NCBI GenBank assembly: GCA_904066235.2
Contig: CAJFCV020000002.1
Span: forward strand, 6,882,001-6,946,000
DNA length: 64,000 bases
Direction: 5' to 3'
Source of the DNA: Bursaphelenchus xylophilus
Taxonomy: Eukaryota > Nematoda > Chromadorea > Rhabditida > Aphelenchoididae
Within the stretch, counting starts at the first letter, position 1, and each line of letters begins with the position of its first letter. Of the stretch, positions 33,826 to 44,798 are shown piece after piece. A program made the translations under genes and the position numbers. The notes under the pieces are model-generated. The model was not told the DNA's origin, searched no databases, and saw only the letters and a program-made list of their open reading frames with translations.

Positions 33826-36800
33826 ATGGCGGCACCTTTGGACGACGACAGCAAATGTCTGCTGACTCCGTCGTCCGCCAAACTTTTCTTCCTTCAGGTA
33901 ATAATATTCCTTGAGCTCTTAGATCTTTAGAATGAAAGCAATCATGATGACCAGTTGAGCCGTTTCTATCTTGGTCAAGGACTCATGAACAGTGAGCCGG
34001 TTCTCGCAAACAACTATGCCGTTCAAGAGGTCCGATCCAGCGAGAGTGGGGCTTATACGAACATTAATTATCCATACTTTTCCGAGACTGCATTACAACA
34101 AGTAAGAGAGGTTGCAATTCGCTAATGTGTTTAGTTGCTGAGCAATGAAGAACAGACAGAATACGTCGAACCCGAATTTGAATGCAGTTCTGCTTGTGTT
34201 GCGCCGAACGCGACTGACAGAAGTTCCAGATTCTCCTTCTACCGAGGTCATACCCCCAGATCATCATGCTTCTTTTATTCCGAGAGCCAGCCTTCCGTGG
34301 TTACCAATACGGGCTCTGTTGTTGGATATACCGGAGGCCATAAACAGTCATTCAGCACCCGGGAAGTCCGCGAGCAGCACATGCAGATACAAAAGAAGTA
34401 CCGTCCAAATCGACGTCGGCATTTTACTGATCCAGTCGATTTCGAAGGTAAGATAGCATGACATACGCCTATTATTGAGTGTAGGCATACTCAATATTAT
34501 CGGTGGTTGCTCGTGGTGGCAGATCTGGGTATATTTATTAATCAGTCTTCAACAAATACCTCATGCAATGTTCAACTTATCGGTTGTTTATATGATGTAT
34601 CAACCAGATCATTGGTGTCAAGTCCCCGCTTTTAACGAGTCTGATCCCGGTTATCTATGGTCTTTGAATGACGTCATTCATAACTATTCAATTGTATATC
34701 CAAATACGGGTAATAAACAGAGGAATACAATTGATTTTCATGATCAGGTAGGTGATAATAAAGACTTTTCATCTGTTCAGTGCCATTACTATGATCGAGG
34801 GTTCGAAAGATACGATCAGTTGAGAAGGATGTCTCTGGCAGAAGCCCAGAGAATTATTCAGAATGAGAAAGCGACCATTGTAAAATGCAATAAATGGCAT
34901 TATGCAAATGATGTAATGGACGCAACGATAGTGACGGAATGGAATCTCGTATGTGACGACAACTTCAAGAGGGCCCATTCGCATCTGTTTTATTCGTTCG
35001 GCTTTCTTTTTGGATGCCTTCTGGGTGGATTCGCTTCGGATCGCTTTGGTCGGAAACCCACTGTGATTGGCTTCGGTATTCTATCGTCCATGTTTGGTCT
35101 TATCTTACCCTACTCAACGTATTTCCCCATGTTTCTCTTTGTTCGGTTTTGTGGGGCCGTGTGCAATGAGGCCGCCGATCTGGCTGCCTATGTTCTATGC
35201 ATGGAAATTACGGGTAATCGAATCGATTTCTCTTGCGATGACAAATAACTACTGTATACAAAATATATACATATTCCTTCTTTAGGTACAAAATTTCGTG
35301 CAATGGTGGGCAGTATGCTGCAGGCGCCTTGGGCAGTCGGCTACGCATTCCTTGCCCTTATCGCTTACACTTGTAAATCATGGCAGGTTATTCAGTTACT
35401 GACCGCGGCCCTCCACACCATCTCCATTTGCTTGATCTGCGCTCTTCCAGAGAGTCCACGCTGGCTGATTGTGAATAACCGAGTGGAGGAGGCGGAGAGA
35501 TACATCCGCAGAGCTTGCCGAGATCCCCCATTCCCATTCAGTCTTTGTAAATTCAACAAATCTTCGTTACCTTGTGATCTGGAGCTGGTTAAGCATGCCG
35601 AGCAACGGAAATGGGTTCGCCAAGATCAACGGGCTAATATTGTACATATTCTGAAGTCGCGGATTCTGTGTGTGAGGACGTTGATCATTAACTTTGTTTG
35701 GATTTCAACTGCGCTTGTGTATTACGGCTTAGTCATAGGTAACTTCAGTCATTTAGCTTATGATGCACGTCGTTCCTTACATTTTTTCAGCATTATCCGA
35801 CCAATCTGCTCCAGGCCGAGTATTATTTAGTGGTAATTTTTTTGTTAACAACGCGATCGCTGGTGCTATTGAACTTCCTACCTTAATCTTTTGTGTATTT
35901 TTAATGAAATTTGGAAGAAAGCGTTCTCAAATGGTGACTTTGATAGCCGCGGCGTTGTTCATCTTCGCAGCAATGGCAGCCATCAGCAAAAAGAATCAAA
36001 TGGTGGGTAACATAAGTATTTTTTAAGCATCATTCGGTAGTCTAATTATGTCTTTCTTTCAGGTTGCCCTAGGGTTTTTATTAGTTGGAAAGATCTTCAT
36101 TCAAGGAGCTTTTAATATCTTGTACATTTTCACTTCCGAACTCTATCCTACAGTAATCCGGAATAGTGCAGTGGGCTTCAATTCAATGGTAAGGCTAATT
36201 TCCTGAGGGCATAGATGCTAATTACGCTTCAGATAGCGCGGGTTGGCTCGGGCGTAGCTTCTTACATCGCCATCTTATCCGACGTGACGTTGGCCATCGT
36301 TCCCATGATGATTTTCTCGACTTTCTCTTTAGTGGCAGGCTTTGTTGTTCTTTTTCTGCCCGAAACTCGAGACCGCCCATTGCCAGATACCCTCCAAGAT
36401 GCTGTTACATTCCTCGAAAGTGACGCCAATTATCATTGTTACACTTTTGGCGGAACAAAGTTGAGTATTTCATTATTGGGGAAGGACTCAAATGCTTCTG
36501 TCGCCGCCCCACAAACTTCTGCATCGAAAGAAGAACCGCTGACAAGTACATCGACAGTCACAACGAAGATCAAGGACGACGACCTCCTAGTGCCATCCAA
36601 CGTGATCAGCAAGAGATCCGAGACTTTCAACGAACTCCCGGCAATCCCCGAGGTCCCTGACCATCATGAATTGGAGGGGCCCAGTCCCTCAACCTCGATC
36701 GTCAAGCCCGAGGAAAAAGCCCGACCTCGAGTCGGACTGTCCACAAACAATAGACCGGTTAGTTGTTATTCATATTCCAAAAGTAGTATAACTTCAGGGT

Positions 36801-36854
36801 GAAAGCGAGTCCATCTTCAGTGATCAGGACAAATTGCCCGAGGCATTTGAGTAA
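33826..36854 (+). CDS. SLC22-family organic ion transporter (major facilitator)
   Basis: Plasma-membrane organic cation/anion transporter of the major facilitator superfamily. A long hydrophilic N-terminus (about 200 residues, three exons) precedes the first membrane helix ([12 protein letters not shown]). A large extracellular loop follows with [17 protein letters not shown], typical of SLC22. The MFS signature [12 protein letters not shown] sits between helices 2 and 3, and [13 protein letters not shown] and [13 protein letters not shown] are characteristic SLC22 loops. The cytosolic C-terminal tail is long, Ser/Thr/Pro-rich, and ends PEAFE after a last splice (GTTAGT...TTCAG). About ten exons. 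Only the N-terminal extension is unusual in length. Substrate unknown. A 33-nt GT...AG segment at 34748-34780 is in frame and may or may not be an intron. Confidence 0.9.
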
Positions 36855-37070
36855 CCGTGACATCATCATTCAGACCGTCCGTTTCGTAATCATCAATTTA
36901 GAATAAACGATTATACAGTCAGTAGCCGTCGTATCTTTTGTTTGTCTAGTGGCTCAACGATTCAATGTCTCGGGGTCTAATCAAATCATGACCGGTTTTG
37001 TGTGACCTATTATTTGTACTCGATTTGTTTCCGTTCCTTGGCCATTCAAAGGACTGACCTAGCCCCCAAA

Positions 37071-37735
37071 ATGTCCTCGGTTTTTATTTCTTCTGTTACA
37101 GTAGTCCTTTTCGGCGCTTTTGTCACGGCACAATACTACAATGCTGGGAATATGGCAGGGATTGGTTGCGTGATTACGGTATGGAACTGCAGAAGAGTTT
37201 ACATAATTTAGGGGGACAAATTGTTTTCTCATGGGAATTATATCCGAGATCTGAAGGCAGAAGAAGTCGAGGAGCTCCAGAAATATAAAACTGATATTGC
37301 AGCCTTCCAAAAGGTGAGTTATACACATTGAGTAACATTGCGCAACATAGGCGATTGGAGAAGTTTATGCCCAAGCTGAGGTGTATAACGGAACAGCCGT
37401 GACTCTCCCATCATTACCACCAAGACCCACGATCCCTGCCTTCTGCACTGGCAATGAAACCACACTATATGTATTAGGTATGCTCAAATTATTTACTTTT
37501 TAAAATCGTATTAATTTTAGGCTCTTGCACTGTGCAAAACCACAAGGTTTACGTTAGCGGAAAGTTTGCGCGAGAATTAAACGAAGACGAAAAAAATAAA
37601 TTGGAGGAATTTAATCAGAAATTAGCCAAAAATCAGGCATTAATTACGGAAACGGAGACCGATTCCAACTCGACAATGACAGAAAGTTCAGCCACATCAC
37701 AAGTCCCAACTCTCGATTTCTGTACTGAGTTTTAA
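37071..37735 (+). CDS. Pepsin-inhibitor-3-like secreted protein (two domains)
   Basis: Secreted protein related to Ascaris pepsin inhibitor PI-3 and filarial Ov33-type antigens, which bind aspartic proteases. Signal peptide MSSVFISSVTVVLFGAFVTA. The first PI-3-like unit is GIGCVITGDKLFSHGNYIRDL followed by a helix ending DIAAFQK. After a Pro-rich linker (LPPRPTIPAFC) a second unit repeats the plan: LGSCTVQNHKVYVSGKFARDL-like (KFARELNEDEKNKLEEF). Four exons; the first intron is only 33 nt. The C-terminal tail is Ser/Thr-rich. The stop codon overlaps that of the convergent SH2 gene. Whether it inhibits host, dietary or self proteases cannot be told. Confidence 0.85.
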
Positions 37736-38396
37736 TCCAAATCGAATAAATCCTGGTCCGACTCAAATTGAGCTTCCTCCGCGTAATAATTAACCTGAAA
37801 TAAAATGATGACTAAACTTTAATCGAAGGTTATATATATAGTATCTACCTCTTTCCTGTAAAACATACCAAATCCGTCAGAGATAAAAACATTTTCTGTT
37901 CCACATAATATTCGCAGAGGTCATTTAACTTCACATTAATGTTATAGCATTCCCCATTGAGTGCCCTGTAGATAAACATCAAAGGAAGTTGATCTTGGTC
38001 ACTCTAAAATATTATAAAATTTATATTTGAACCAACCTCGGGATCCCAAGAATGATATAGGAAGAACGATCGTCTTCTGGTCAGAAATCTGAAGGCTTCA
38101 GTGTCCGTCATTACCCCGATATAATAATTGGCAGCATCCTCGTCGAGGATTGGAAGGGTAACTTCAGGACGACCTCCATAATCACTGGGAACAAACTCTG
38201 CCGAATAGATGGAACTGTCAAACAGATCAGAACTTTCAATGAATGACTCGTTAAAAACTGATGAGGCCGACTTGACTTGGACTTCTGACTCTTCTGAAGT
38301 CGCACTGGAGAGATCAGAAAGAGTTTTATCATCGAAACTTGAACTGAAAAAAGCCGACATCTCCGATTCTGAGGGTTCTGAGAGTTCAGAATCCAT
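37732..38396 (-). CDS. SH2-domain protein lacking the phosphotyrosine arginine
   Basis: Small protein of about 180 residues. The N-terminal half is Ser/Glu/Asp-rich (start MDSELSEPSESEMSAFF). The C-terminal half is an SH2-like fold: YYIGVMTDTEAFRFL, SFFLYHSWDPE, PLMFIYRALNGECYNINV, then FLSLTDLVNYYAEEAQ. The FLVRES strand reads FFLYHS, so the arginine that binds phosphotyrosine is Tyr, and the helix-A arginine is also absent. Three exons. The intron 37795-37868 (GTATGT donor) must be removed to obtain LTDLVNYY; otherwise the frame breaks. Phosphotyrosine-independent binding is inferred. Stop at 37732-37734 overlaps the opposite-strand stop of the PI-3 gene. Confidence 0.75.
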
Positions 38397-38647
38397 TGGA
38401 AAGGTTGACCCTAACACATTTTAATATATTTTGTTGCAGAGGACACCCTACCTTTCGAAGTCTGGTCCTCGGCGCAAGTCATTCGAAAAATTTGTCGCAA
38501 AAAAACTAACCGAAATGACTGTTCCACTCCTATTTCATGTAAATACACATAAAATTTCATAAATCTTTGATTTTTCAAATTTTTCAAGTTGCCATAATTA
38601 ATTTTTGCTTTGTCTTAAGAAACGTCCGGTTGTTTCCCCAAGTCGAG

Positions 38648-39039
38648 ATGGCTTCGCTTGCCGTCGATCCTCCCACTTGTCAAGTTCCGGCTGCCGGAGG
38701 CACTTCCATTCATCAGTTGGTCAACTCTGGCGCTTGTCGAGTCGCTTTCAAGGTCCGTTCGTCCAACAACAACGACTATCGATTAAAGCCGGTCTTCGGC
38801 TTCATCGAGCCGTCTTCTTCGGCCAAATTCGATATTACCCGAAAGGTAAGATAACGCCGCTATTAGAAAAAATAAGTTGTTTCTATTATACATTTCACAA
38901 ATTTCAGCCAGGCCCTCCGAAAGAAGACAAAATGGTCATCCAGTTTGTTGAAGCCCCCGCCGACGCCACTGACGCTCAAGGCGCGTTCAAGGATGGCAAG
39001 AATGTGGGCAGTGTCACTCTCCCTTGTTCTGCTACTTAA
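38648..39039 (+). CDS. Sperm-specific MSP-domain protein (SSP class)
   Basis: Single MSP (major sperm protein) domain of about 109 residues, like the nematode SSP proteins of the sperm cytoskeleton. Visible are the ACRVAFKVRSSNNNDYRLKP strand pair, then VFGFIEPSSSAKFDI, and after the single intron PGPPKEDKMVIQF and APADATDAQGAFKDG. The length is the whole domain with nothing appended. AATAAA follows at 39054. Strong nematode marker; expression in male germline or sperm is expected from the family. Confidence 0.93.
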
Positions 39040-39093
39040 CTCGTTTACCGTGCGAATAAATTACTGAAACTGTAGGAATAATAACAAACAATG

Positions 39094-40570
39094 CTAATAG
39101 AATATATCTGAAGTGTCAATAGTTAAAGTGGGGCATTTTGCCGAGATTCTGTTAGTCAATTCGATGTGCGCCTTCCTTTTCATGTGGTCCAGGTCAACCA
39201 CCGTGCATGATCCGGCCATCTCCAACTTCCGGAGGAACGAGGACTTTGCTCGTTTTGCCTTGGGCTGTTTTTCATCATTTTTGGTCCTTTTTTCAGAATT
39301 ACTTCTAATCAGAGTTGACTTGACTGGTCGTTTTTCTTCGTCTTGTAGACATGACCTTTTCTTTTTCTGACTCCAAGTAATGTAAATGGCTTCCACCAAT
39401 TCATCGGACCTGTATACAGTGCAGGAATTGAAACTCAATTTTCTCAATGGCTTCTTGCTGATCGGAGTTTTGTCATCAAATGTAATATACCACTCTCTAA
39501 ATGTAATTATACAACAGAAAATTGACTTTGAATACCTGAACGAAATATTTTTAAATGAGATTTTTGCTTTTTGTAGCGATTCGGATATCAGAGGGACTGA
39601 GAGAATGGCACAATTGAGGGCCGAGCATACCAGTTTCAGTTTATTCACCCTAATCTCGGGCAAGTTGTTGATTTGTTGAGCTATCTAAAGGACAGGTGAA
39701 CCAGTCTTAGTCATTAAATTATACGTTCTTACTTTAGATCCTGAAGAGGCATGGATTTCAAGATTGAGAATTAAATTGGGACGTCGATTCGTAAAGATTT
39801 GGATTAGATCAGCTATCAAATCCATGTTGTATTCGTTGACATGTACTTGTAAAGTGAGTGTATTCAATCCCTGAATATTCTTAATTAATTTTAATAAAAC
39901 TTACAGTAAAAAGATCTCTCTCTGTCCTTCGGAGTTTCTCCAACATTTTTTCATTGCATTTGGCAACCACTAGCCACAACGATTCGACTATATTGAAATA
40001 CTTTCGATCAGAAAAGCACATCTAGTATTCAGATATAGTGTAAATAAGATGACGTCATCATTATATAATATTAAATATTATATTTACCTTTGATGTCATG
40101 CAAAGTAAAGAGAGATCACAAGTGAGACGTTCCAATTGGGAAGAGCATCTTCTTAGAATACCAGATAAAGACTCTACGCATTGTCGGGGAGCGCTGATTG
40201 AGAGTCGTTGAAACGCGAGTTGTTGCAACGCTTGTATCGTTGAACCCGTCTGCCCGATTATGTATTGTATTTAGAATGAGCTTACCATTTCGATGACCAA
40301 CTCTTTGATCTCTCTGGTCTGCTTGTGCAGTACTACTCTTTGCCATTTCTTGGAGACTCTCTCCAGTCGACATTGTTCTTTGTAATCCAGATTGTCCAGA
40401 ATCTTCTTCAAGACCTTCTCCGGTATCTCTGAAATCACATTCGAAACGATCGCCTTCGCTTTGGGGAAGACGATCTTCTTCTTTGGCCTGATCCGGGCAA
40501 TTGACCGGGCCTTAGCCTGTTTTTCCTTTTCAATTAAATCCTCGAAAAACTTCCGTCGTTGGGCCAACAT
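39094..40570 (-). CDS. F-box protein with leucine-rich-like C-terminus
   Basis: Likely substrate receptor of an SCF ubiquitin ligase. Start MLAQRRKFFEDLIEKEKQ, then a basic stretch and the F-box ISEIPEKVLKKILDNLDYKE with CRLERVSKKWQRVVL. The rest has leucine-rich-repeat-like spacing (GLNTLTLQVHVNEYNMDLI, VNKLKLVCSALNC). The tail is very basic (KTKNDEKQPKAKRAKSS-like), possibly nuclear. About six exons; the intron at 39501-39537 is short. Lineage-specific F-box genes are abundant in nematodes. The substrate cannot be predicted. Confidence 0.78.
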
Positions 40571-40777
40571 GGCCTTAGGAACAGACGAGACGGTAATTAA
40601 ATACAAAAGATCAAAACCGAGGAAATGGATAAGTTTTTTTTTGTCTTTTACCCTGCTCTTCTCAAGTCTTTTTGTTTGTCAAGTTTGTGGGTTTTTGAGT
40701 GGATTTATCGCCTGAGTTTGACTCCCGCTTTGTTTTGCTTTTTTACACTTTATTCTCGATCATAGAATCCTAGAAAC

Positions 40778-42978
40778 TCAGCGAAAATTGGAGAACTTTC
40801 GGACTGCGGGGCCAATGTTCAACTTCATGGAAGTCTTCCGATTTTGGGAACTGGGCATGGAGTTCCGACTGAAAAGAAATAATTTCATGTTATGTCAATA
40901 CTAGTCCGTTCGCAAAGTCGCTGGAGTGGTTTTGGCGACAAAAGAAACAAAAGTGCACCTTGCACTTTGCAATTTTTTTGCACAGTGCAGTAGGCTTTTT
41001 TCGGCTGTCGCCCGCACGACTTTTCTTGCACAGTGCCGAAGTCACTCCAGCGACTTTACGAACGGACTAGTAATAAAATTGTATTGCGTAATATGACATA
41101 ATATTGCTTACCGATTATCGATTCCTGGCTGGAAAGCTGAGACTTTTCGTCGTTGTAATCTCAATTCACTCTCGAAACCATCTCGAATATAATCGATGAC
41201 TTTGGAAATTAACAATCTCCAAACTTTCCTGCAATTAAAGGTAAGAATTATATTAAAGATTCAATGCACTCACGTTGCTTCTTTGCTTTGTCTGATCCCA
41301 TCCAATTTTAACAGGACTTCGGCTACCAGTTCTCCCAATCGTTCCAATTCGGGGACACCAAGGCCGCATTCTTCGTACAAGAAAGCATGTTTTGCTCCAA
41401 TTTGGCGAAGATAAGCATCCAAGTCCTGGAATGAACGTAGATGATGACCCAAGGCCCATTATGACCCAAAGTCGCACAAAGTCGTCCTTTTCAACAGAAA
41501 ATCGTTAGCTAAGCACCAGGGCTATAGCTCACTGGTCCAAATTGCTGCATAAGATCTCGGTGACTGTTACTTTTTTTATTAGCCAAAAAAGACTCGGCAC
41601 TATATAACTGAGTACAATTTAGTGCTATATATGCCTTTAAACGTGTTTTTGAGCAGCACTAGGCACCAAAACAACACCATTGGCACCTAAAGGCGAAATT
41701 TTCACCTCGTACTATATATTAATAGTAACAGCAGTACTACATAGTGCTAATATAAGGAAAAATGAACATAACTTTCGAAACCAGTACCTTCGAAAGCCTC
41801 AAATCGAGTATTTTTTTTTTTAAATTCCAAAAAATGACTTTTTAACAGTACTATTTAAGAAAAACGTAACAGCGTGCTTGGCTATCCATTTGGACCAGTT
41901 AGATATTAGCCCTGGTGCTTGGCTAGCGATTTTCTGTTAGAAAGGACGACTTTTTGCGACTTTGGGTCATGATCGGCCTTTTCGGGTCATAATGGGCCTT
42001 AGGTCATGATCGATATGTTTCTCCTGGAATATCAGTCTGTCGGGAAAATAACGGCGGGTCGTCGCAGTAAAATGTTTCGCTTCGCCGAAAAAAGGGTGCC
42101 GTCGCGCACCAAATCTCCAGCTTCGGCAGCCGTCGCAAAGCGATGATGGGCGATTCCGAGGCGCGACGATCCGCCGTTATTTTCCCAACAGACTGATAGT
42201 AAAAAAATATTAAATATCCTCATACCTCTTCGCTCTCCACAATGATGCGATGAAAAAGAAGAGTCAGAAACTTGGAATGCTCGATAAGTGTCTGTGTCGA
42301 AGATGTCGAGCCGGGCCGTTCTGTTCTGAATCCGCCGGAAACTGATGGGTTCGCACTTTCGAGCTAAAAGCAGAAATGTTATGTGACTTTTAGTAATGTC
42401 GAATTTTTCTTGTTAGGGCGGTAAAAGTTTTGCAAGAAAATGCAATTTTCGTCAGAATAAGGAGATAAAATGGCGAATGATGACAAAGTGACGGGTTGAA
42501 AAGTAGTGTCTTAAATATTCATGGAATCCAAAATGATGACAAAACTCACCCTCTGAAAGCATCTCCGGAAGACACCGTTCAATCCTTTCGTGTTTATATG
42601 CCTCCAGGACTTCCTCAATGCCTGGATTTGAGCAGCGGACAATATTGGCAAAAGAGGTATTGACGAACGATTATTAGTCAGGGAATTTGATCTCTCGAGT
42701 TTCCTTGAACGACCTGCAAAAGGGGTGGAATCAACCGAATCATGTTCGGGGACAGCTTCCATTGCTCTCAACGAAAACGGGCCCGACACGTATGGTTATC
42801 GTAATATATATATAGATACATACATATACATCGCAAACAGAATCTAATAACGACGTCATCACTTACTCTCCCGATCGCCCGAACATCTTGGAGAAGGAGA
42901 ATGTCGACCATCCGCGCTTAGAGAACGAGATGCCCTTGGGGCATTTAAATGGAGAGACGACTTGGCCACTTCCTTCAT
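40778..42978 (-). CDS. Globin with N- and C-terminal extensions
   Basis: Haem protein of the large nematode globin family. The Ser/Arg-rich N-terminus (MKEVAKSSLHLN, SRSLSADGRHSP) is followed by helix A (LSAAQIQALRKSWRHI). Helix E carries the distal histidine (LIEHSKFLTLLFHRII). The F helix carries the proximal histidine (LRQIGAKHAFLYEECGLG), and helices G and H follow (ELERLGELVAEVLLKL, KVWRLLISKVIDYIRDGFES). The basic tail is encoded by a separate last exon ending at TGA 40778. Start chosen at the ATG directly after GGTTTCAG, a probable splice or trans-splice acceptor. Two introns carry three foldback elements. Oxygen sensing or redox roles are usual for extended nematode globins, but neither can be assigned. 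Confidence 0.85.
40899..41072. mobile_element. TA-flanked foldback element in the last globin intron
   Basis: TACTAGTCCGTTCGCAAAGT at 40899 is inverted, with one gap, at 41072 (ACTTTACGAACGGACTAGTA). The inverted repeat continues through CGCTGGAGTG. It is 174 bp in all with TA at both ends. No coding capacity. Sequence unrelated to the two elements in the next intron. Confidence 0.85.
41442..42010. mobile_element. Foldback element in the large globin intron
   Basis: About 110-bp inverted arms: AAGGCCCATTATGACCC, GACCCAAAGTCGCA, AACAGAAAATCG and AAGCACCAGGGCTA at the left recur inverted at 41890-42010. The left end lies about 17 nt from the splice acceptor at 41426. The AT-rich centre (about 41570-41870) has no recognisable coding sequence. 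Confidence 0.8.
42030..42198. mobile_element. TA-flanked foldback element adjacent to the previous one
   Basis: TATCAGTCTGTCGGGAAAAT at 42030 pairs with ATTTTCCCAACAGACTGATA ending at 42198; inversion continues into ACGGCGG/CCGCCGT. 169 bp, GC-rich interior rich in CGTCGC/GCGACG motifs. It is 20 bp from the neighbouring foldback and 28 bp from the exon boundary at 42226. Confidence 0.85.
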
Positions 42979-43452
42979 CTGAAACCATCTAAGTTGGAGG
43001 CCGAGAACATTAAACTTGAGTGTACTTGACGACGCTTCTTCACCGAGAATGTGAATAATATCCGAGGTCAGCGCCAAAACAAGAATTTAGGGTCAGTTTT
43101 CTTAATTTGTAATTTTTTTCGCAAACAGCTCAGCTTTTCCAGTTATCATCCGAAATCCAATTATATTTCGATAGACCAGCCGTGATTAGAGATCCCGGGA
43201 GAATATAACTTACAACAACCAAAATCTGCACTGTCGGAGGGTATTCTCGTTTCTCCATAGCGCATATACACAAAGCAAAGAACTTCATGCGAAGGATGGA
43301 TGAGTCCCCATTTACCGTTATTCAATTGTTTGAAGGAAGTCGAGAACAAATAGAGTTTTCAAAGGTTTATTAAAATCCCGTTACATCCGTAACAAGCAAC
43401 AAAAAAGTCGGAGAAAATAAAAAAAAATCAAACAACCCAGGTCACAATCAGT

Positions 43453-44259
43453 TTAGTTCCCCTTGTTGGTCATGTTCTTCCATCCAAGAACGGCCTCTTC
43501 TCCGCAAGCGCTTACAACTGTGACCAAAATTCCGTTCTCGTCCTTCTCAAAGGCGTCCTTGATTTGCTGGCCGAGTTCACCCTCCGGAAGACGAAGGTCA
43601 TCCTTGGTCTCGCAGTTCTCGTCCAAAAGGGAGATGAAGTTATCATCGTTGATAGAAAGGAGCTGAAATTGTAAAAAGATAAGATAACAGCTTCAGAGCA
43701 GAACAATAATTCTGTAAGCAATAAATTAAGCTCAGTAAATCGTAACATCAATGGTCTTCAGACGAAAATTACCCATAAATCAATAACATCATCGCCAATT
43801 TTTACACAAGAAATATCACGTGGTGGAAGGTGTAAATCGCATACTCTGGATTTAGTGAGGAAAAGGAAAGAACCTTAACCTGCAGGAAAAAAATAAACGC
43901 CGTCCACCATATGATTTAAAAGAGAATAAACCCAACTTACTTGATATTCATTCTTCTTTACAACTGGAACATCCATGTTGTGGGTACTTGGGCAAATATC
44001 TTCCAGCTTCTTGTTAGTGAAAATATCAATGGCGACTAAATGGACCTTGGCGTGACCGTGCTTTCCAGTCTTGGAGGTGCTCATTTCGACGACCTAAAAA
44101 ATCAGATTCAAAAACGAATGGTTCAATTACCTTGCATGGCCGGCCCTTGATCATGACGTGCTCGTTCTTGCGGATGGCAGAGCATTGCTTGGGGAAGGTA
44201 GCGGCGGCTCCACTCTCTCCGGTGGCGAAGTCGTGATCATCATGGTCAGAGTCAGCCAT
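43453..44259 (-). CDS. EIF5A: Eukaryotic translation initiation factor 5A
   Basis: Hypusine-containing elongation factor that helps ribosomes through difficult peptide bonds. The N-terminus [18 protein letters not shown] is acidic. The hypusination loop [20 protein letters not shown] is intact. The second domain is [49 protein letters not shown]. Three exons give about 160 residues, the standard length. The intron before LLSIND is about 270 bp, longer than usual here, and shows nothing recognisable. The closing residues KNMTNKGN differ from the usual AMAK-type ending. Cytosolic. Confidence 0.96.
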
Positions 44260-44798
44260 ATTAGGTACCCTGAAAGCTTCGTTAATGAATGAAAAGAACG
44301 AATCAATAAAAATGTATATATATATTTATACGCAAACGCTCAAAAATATGCAAAATTAAAAAAAAGAGCTGCAAGAACATAGCACTTTTTAATTTGTATC
44401 GAACAAACACTTTCGCGTATAAGAAGCAATAATGTAACCAGACGGCTTCCCAATCAATGAAAGTTTTCAAGAAAACACTGGCGACTCGAAAAATCGCCGA
44501 TACCGAAAAAAGAAATAATAGGCCCACGGAACGCAAAAAGACACCGTTTTGAAACGATTTTCCCTGATTGCAGTCGGAAAAAAACCGCGAATTCAAGCTC
44601 TGTTTCCGATGACACTATTGATTCCGCCTTCGAAATATCACAAAGTTATCGGAAAATGAGTAAATCGCTTGATGGGCGCGACATAACGCTATTTTTATTC
44701 GATACGGCCACAATACGGTATGAAACAAAATCGAGTTGAGTCAAATTTATTGAGAACAATAAAGAACAAATTTAACAATTATGAGGTCATTTGGAAGT
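44260..44798. other. Intergenic region between eIF5A and NVL
   Basis: About 540 bp on the shared minus strand: the eIF5A 5' side and the NVL 3' end. AT-rich, with no convincing ORF, repeat or RNA gene. The NVL polyadenylation signal AATAAA (minus) lies near 44756-44761. Confidence 0.45.

Noticed and set aside
37795..37868. Apparent frameshift at the end of the SH2 domain
   Set aside because: Using the GTATGT donor at 37868 restores LTDLVNYY; the other reading came from retaining the intron start.
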